Shown here in pieces: positions 5,651 through 7,464 of a stretch of 7,464 nucleotides of DNA; within the stretch, counting starts at the first letter, position 1; each line of letters starts with the position of its first letter. This DNA is from Candidatus Methylomirabilota bacterium. Its GTDB lineage: Bacteria > Methylomirabilota > Methylomirabilia > Methylomirabilales > JACPAU01. The stretch lies in assembly GCA_023249205.1 (NCBI GenBank), contig JAHFDC010000033.1:1-7464 (forward strand). Reading direction: 5' to 3'. Under the pieces are notes generated by a model. That model was not told the DNA's origin. It searched no databases and saw nothing but the letters and a program-made list of their open reading frames with translations. A program made the translations under genes and the position numbers.

Positions 5651-6901
5651 ATGCCGAAGGTCAAGGGGTTGAAGTGTCGGGAGTGCCACCGGGCCTATCC
5701 GGCGAAGCCCCTCCACGTCTGCGAATTCTGCTTCGGGCCGCTCGAGGTGGACTACGACTACGCGGCGCTGCGGCAGGTGGCGACCCGCCGGGCGATCGAG
5801 GCCGGTCCTCCCAGCATTTGGCGTTACCGGGCCCTCCTCCCGGTGGATGGGGAGGCCGCGGTCGGGCACGCCTGCGGCATGACCCCCCTGGTGCGCGCGA
5901 AGAACCTTGGGGCCGCCCTCGGGGTGCAGGAGTGCTACCTGAAGAACGACGCCGTCTGCCATCCGACTCTCTCCTTCAAGGACCGGGTGGTGGCGGTGGC
6001 CGTGACCAGGGCGCTGGAGTTCGGCTTCTCGGTGGTGGCCTGCGCTTCGACCGGCAACCTGGCCAACTCGGTGGCGGCGCACGCCGCCGAGGCGTCCCTG
6101 AAGAGCGTCATCTTCGTCCCGGCCGACCTGGAGCAGACGAAGATCGTCGGGACCCAGATCTACCGCCCGACCCTCGTGGCGGTGGACGGTAACTACGACG
6201 AGGTGAACCGCCTCTGCAGCGAGGTGGCGGACAAGTATGGCTGGGCTTTCGTGAACATCAACATCCGGCCCTACTACGCGGAGGGCTCCAAGACCTTTGG
6301 CTTCGAGATCGCGGAGCAACTCGGCTGGCGGGCGCCCCGGCACATCGTGGTGCCGGCCGCGGGGGGCTCCCTGGTGACCAAGATCTGGAAGGGACTGAAG
6401 GAGCTCCACGCCCTGGACCTGATTCCGGAGGTCCGCACCCGGATGTACGTGGCGCAGGCGGCCGGGTGCGGGCCGATCGTGACCGCCATCAAGGCCGACT
6501 CGGAGACCATCCGACCGGTCAAGCCGAGGACCATCGCCAAGTCGCTCGCCATCGGCAACCCGGCGGACGGCTACTACGCCGTTAAGGCGGTCAAAGAGAG
6601 CGGAGGGAGCGGGGAGCACGCCACCGACGAGGAGATCCTGGACGCGATCCAGCTCCTGGCGGCCACCGAGGGGATCTTCACCGAGACGGCAGGAGGCGTC
6701 ACCGTGGCGGCGGCCCGGACCCTCATCGCCCGAGGGGTGATCCCGCGGGACGAGAGCCTGGTGATCTCGATCACCGGTAACGGCCTGAAGACGCAGGAGG
6801 CGCTCGCCGGGCGGCTGCCAGCCGGGCTGACGATCAAACCGACCCTGAAGGCCTTCGACGAGGCGCTGGCCGCCCACGAGGCGGCGACGGGGGGCGCCTG
6901 A
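5651..6901 (+). CDS. thrC: threonine synthase family PLP enzyme with N-terminal zinc ribbon
   Basis: A fold-type II PLP enzyme of 416 residues. Residues 9-27 form a CxxC...CxxC zinc ribbon (Cys9, Cys12, Cys24, Cys27), as in some archaeal and bacterial threonine synthases. The PLP lysine is Lys110 in PTLSFKDRV. STGN (133-136), PAAGGS (235-240) and ITGNGLK (374-380) are further family motifs. By family it should convert O-phosphohomoserine to threonine. However, it is the second gene of a SAM-riboswitch operon and is followed by a CysO-like sulfur carrier. A beta/gamma-replacement role that uses the same substrate with a protein thiocarboxylate to give homocysteine is therefore a serious alternative, though not shown by the sequence. 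ATG 5651 has AGGAGG 5 bases upstream. The family assignment is firm; the substrate is not. Confidence 0.92.
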   Translation: MPKVKGLKCRECHRAYPAKPLHVCEFCFGPLEVDYDYAALRQVATRRAIEAGPPSIWRYRALLPVDGEAAVGHACGMTPLVRAKNLGAALGVQECYLKNDAVCHPTLSFKDRVVAVAVTRALEFGFSVVACASTGNLANSVAAHAAEASLKSVIFVPADLEQTKIVGTQIYRPTLVAVDGNYDEVNRLCSEVADKYGWAFVNINIRPYYAEGSKTFGFEIAEQLGWRAPRHIVVPAAGGSLVTKIWKGLKELHALDLIPEVRTRMYVAQAAGCGPIVTAIKADSETIRPVKPRTIAKSLAIGNPADGYYAVKAVKESGGSGEHATDEEILDAIQLLAATEGIFTETAGGVTVAAARTLIARGVIPRDESLVISITGNGLKTQEALAGRLPAGLTIKPTLKAFDEALAAHEAATGGA

Positions 6902-6932
6902 GCGGCGCCGGGCCGGGGCAGGAGAGAGCGAG

Positions 6933-7214
6933 ATGAGCGTGCTGGTGCGGATCCCGACCCCCCTGCGGAGCCTCACGCAGGGGCAGGCCGAGGTCAAGGT
7001 CGAGGGCGGCTCCATCGGTGAACTGATCGAGCGGCTGGACGCGAAGTACGCCGGGCTGAAGGACCGCCTCTGCGAGGGGGACGGGAAGATCCGGCGCTTC
7101 ATCAATATCTACGTCAACGAGGAAGACATCCGCTTCCTCCAGGGCCCCGCGACCCCCCTGAAGACGGGGGATGCGGTCTCCATCGTCCCGGCGATCGCGG
7201 GCGGCAGGCCGTAG
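6933..7214 (+). CDS. MoaD/ThiS family sulfur carrier protein, CysO-like
   Basis: A 93-residue beta-grasp (ubiquitin-like) protein. The N-terminal VRIPTPLRSLTQGQ and the later RRFINIYVNEEDIRFLQG and VSIVPAIAGG resemble the mycobacterial cysteine-synthesis carrier CysO more than MoaD or ThiS as I remember them. Such carriers are adenylated and thiocarboxylated at a terminal Gly-Gly and then donate sulfur to a PLP enzyme. Here Gly90-Gly91 is followed by Arg-Pro, so a peptidase such as a JAMM/Mec+-type enzyme would have to expose the diglycine. Neither that peptidase nor an E1-like activator is in the window. ATG 6933 has AGGAGAG 6 bases upstream, 31 bases after the thrC-like stop, consistent with one operon under SAM control. 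Its likely partner is that PLP enzyme. Confidence 0.9.
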   Translation: MSVLVRIPTPLRSLTQGQAEVKVEGGSIGELIERLDAKYAGLKDRLCEGDGKIRRFINIYVNEEDIRFLQGPATPLKTGDAVSIVPAIAGGRP

Positions 7215-7267
7215 GCCCGTCCCTCCCACGCCTTCCGACAACGGTTCAGCTCCGCTCCCGGATGGGT

Positions 7268-7290
7268 CTCCCACAGGCGCCCTGCGGGAG
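7268..7290 (+). other. weak hairpin and short direct repeat in the 177-bp gap
   Basis: CTCCC-A-CAGG pairs with CCTG-C-GGGAG around a CGC loop (one A/C mismatch). GGGTCTC occurs twice, at 7264-7270 and 7305-7311, and TCCGCT (7251-7256) can pair with AGCGGA (7312-7317). There is no T-run and I recognise no riboswitch class. It may help end the sulfur carrier transcript or be a leader structure for the next gene. The rest of 7215-7391 shows nothing I can support. Confidence 0.3.
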
Positions 7291-7391
7291 CCTCTGGAAT
7301 GGCAGGGTCTCAGCGGAACATCGAGAAATGCGCGCGCCGCCAACCGCAGGAGGGGCGCTGAGCGTCGGCCGACGTTCGACAGGAGACCGGC

Positions 7392-7464
7392 GTGGCACGT
7401 GAAACTGCGGGTGTGGTGATTTGTGGGGCGGGGATCGCCGGCGTTGCCGCAGCCTATCATCTCA
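7392..7464 (+). CDS. FAD-dependent oxidoreductase (DAO-type), 5' end only
   Basis: GTG 7392, with AGGAG 6 bases upstream (7381-7385), opens a frame that runs off the window. The first 24 residues contain VVICGAGIAGVAAAYHL, a beta-alpha-beta dinucleotide-binding fingerprint (GxGxxG followed by AAAYHL) typical of FAD enzymes of the D-amino acid/glycine oxidase superfamily. Substrate and length cannot be judged from this fragment. The 177-bp gap before it suggests a separate transcription unit from the sulfur operon. Confidence 0.8.
   Translation, partial: MARETAGVVICGAGIAGVAAAYHL

Noticed and set aside
5603..7105. A 500-codon minus-strand frame
   Set aside because: It lies opposite the thrC-like and carrier genes, which have clear motifs and good ribosome-binding sites. 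Its composition is that of a shadow frame.
1..7464. CRISPR arrays, tRNA or rRNA genes, phage or toxin-antitoxin genes
   Set aside because: No regularly spaced repeats, cloverleaf sequences, rRNA-like segments or matching proteins were found on either strand.

Overview
This window is a GC-rich bacterial segment devoted almost entirely to sulfur assimilation. It contains siroheme-synthesis genes, a sulfite exporter-like permease, assimilatory APS reductase and ATP sulfurylase. These are followed by two NIL-domain genes, a SAM-I riboswitch, a threonine synthase-family enzyme, a CysO-type sulfur carrier, and the first 24 codons of an FAD-dependent oxidoreductase. All supported genes are on the + strand. 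The high GC, the gene mix and the protein style suggest an uncultured soil or groundwater lineage such as Rokubacteria/Methylomirabilota (NC10). That placement is an inference from general resemblance only.

Region 1 (1-4581) looks like one operon: a hypothetical protein, cobA (SUMT), a CbiX/SirB-type chelatase, a TauE/SafE permease, APS reductase (cysH) and ATP sulfurylase (sat). Gaps are about 30 bp or less, or the genes overlap. Sat makes APS, CysH reduces it to sulfite, and CobA and CbiX provide steps toward the siroheme that sulfite reductase needs. Sulfite reductase and precorrin-2 dehydrogenase are not in the window.

Region 2 (4577-4880) separates sat from the next gene. It holds a roughly 198-bp element with perfect inverted ends and strongly folding GC-rich interior hairpins. 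It is bounded by TA dinucleotides and sits exactly in the sat stop codon. Removing it with one TA restores TCTAGA, which contains CTAG, the preferred target of IS630. I read it as a non-autonomous IS630/Tc1-mariner-type MITE. Just downstream is a near-consensus sigma-70 promoter (TTGACA, 17 bp, TATACT) for the first NIL gene.

Region 3 (4881-7214) has a NIL gene with its own promoter. A second promoter then leads into a textbook SAM-I riboswitch with a clear terminator and antiterminator, ahead of a second NIL gene, a zinc-ribbon threonine synthase-like gene and a cysO-like gene. SAM control of this operon suggests a methionine/homocysteine role. The 'threonine synthase' may therefore act with the sulfur carrier in a thiocarboxylate-dependent route to homocysteine (or cysteine). 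This is the best candidate here for an undescribed system. The carrier ends in Gly-Gly-Arg-Pro, so it would need C-terminal trimming before activation.

Region 4 (7215-7464) is a 177-bp gap with a weak hairpin and a short direct repeat, then the start of an FAD oxidoreductase running off the window.
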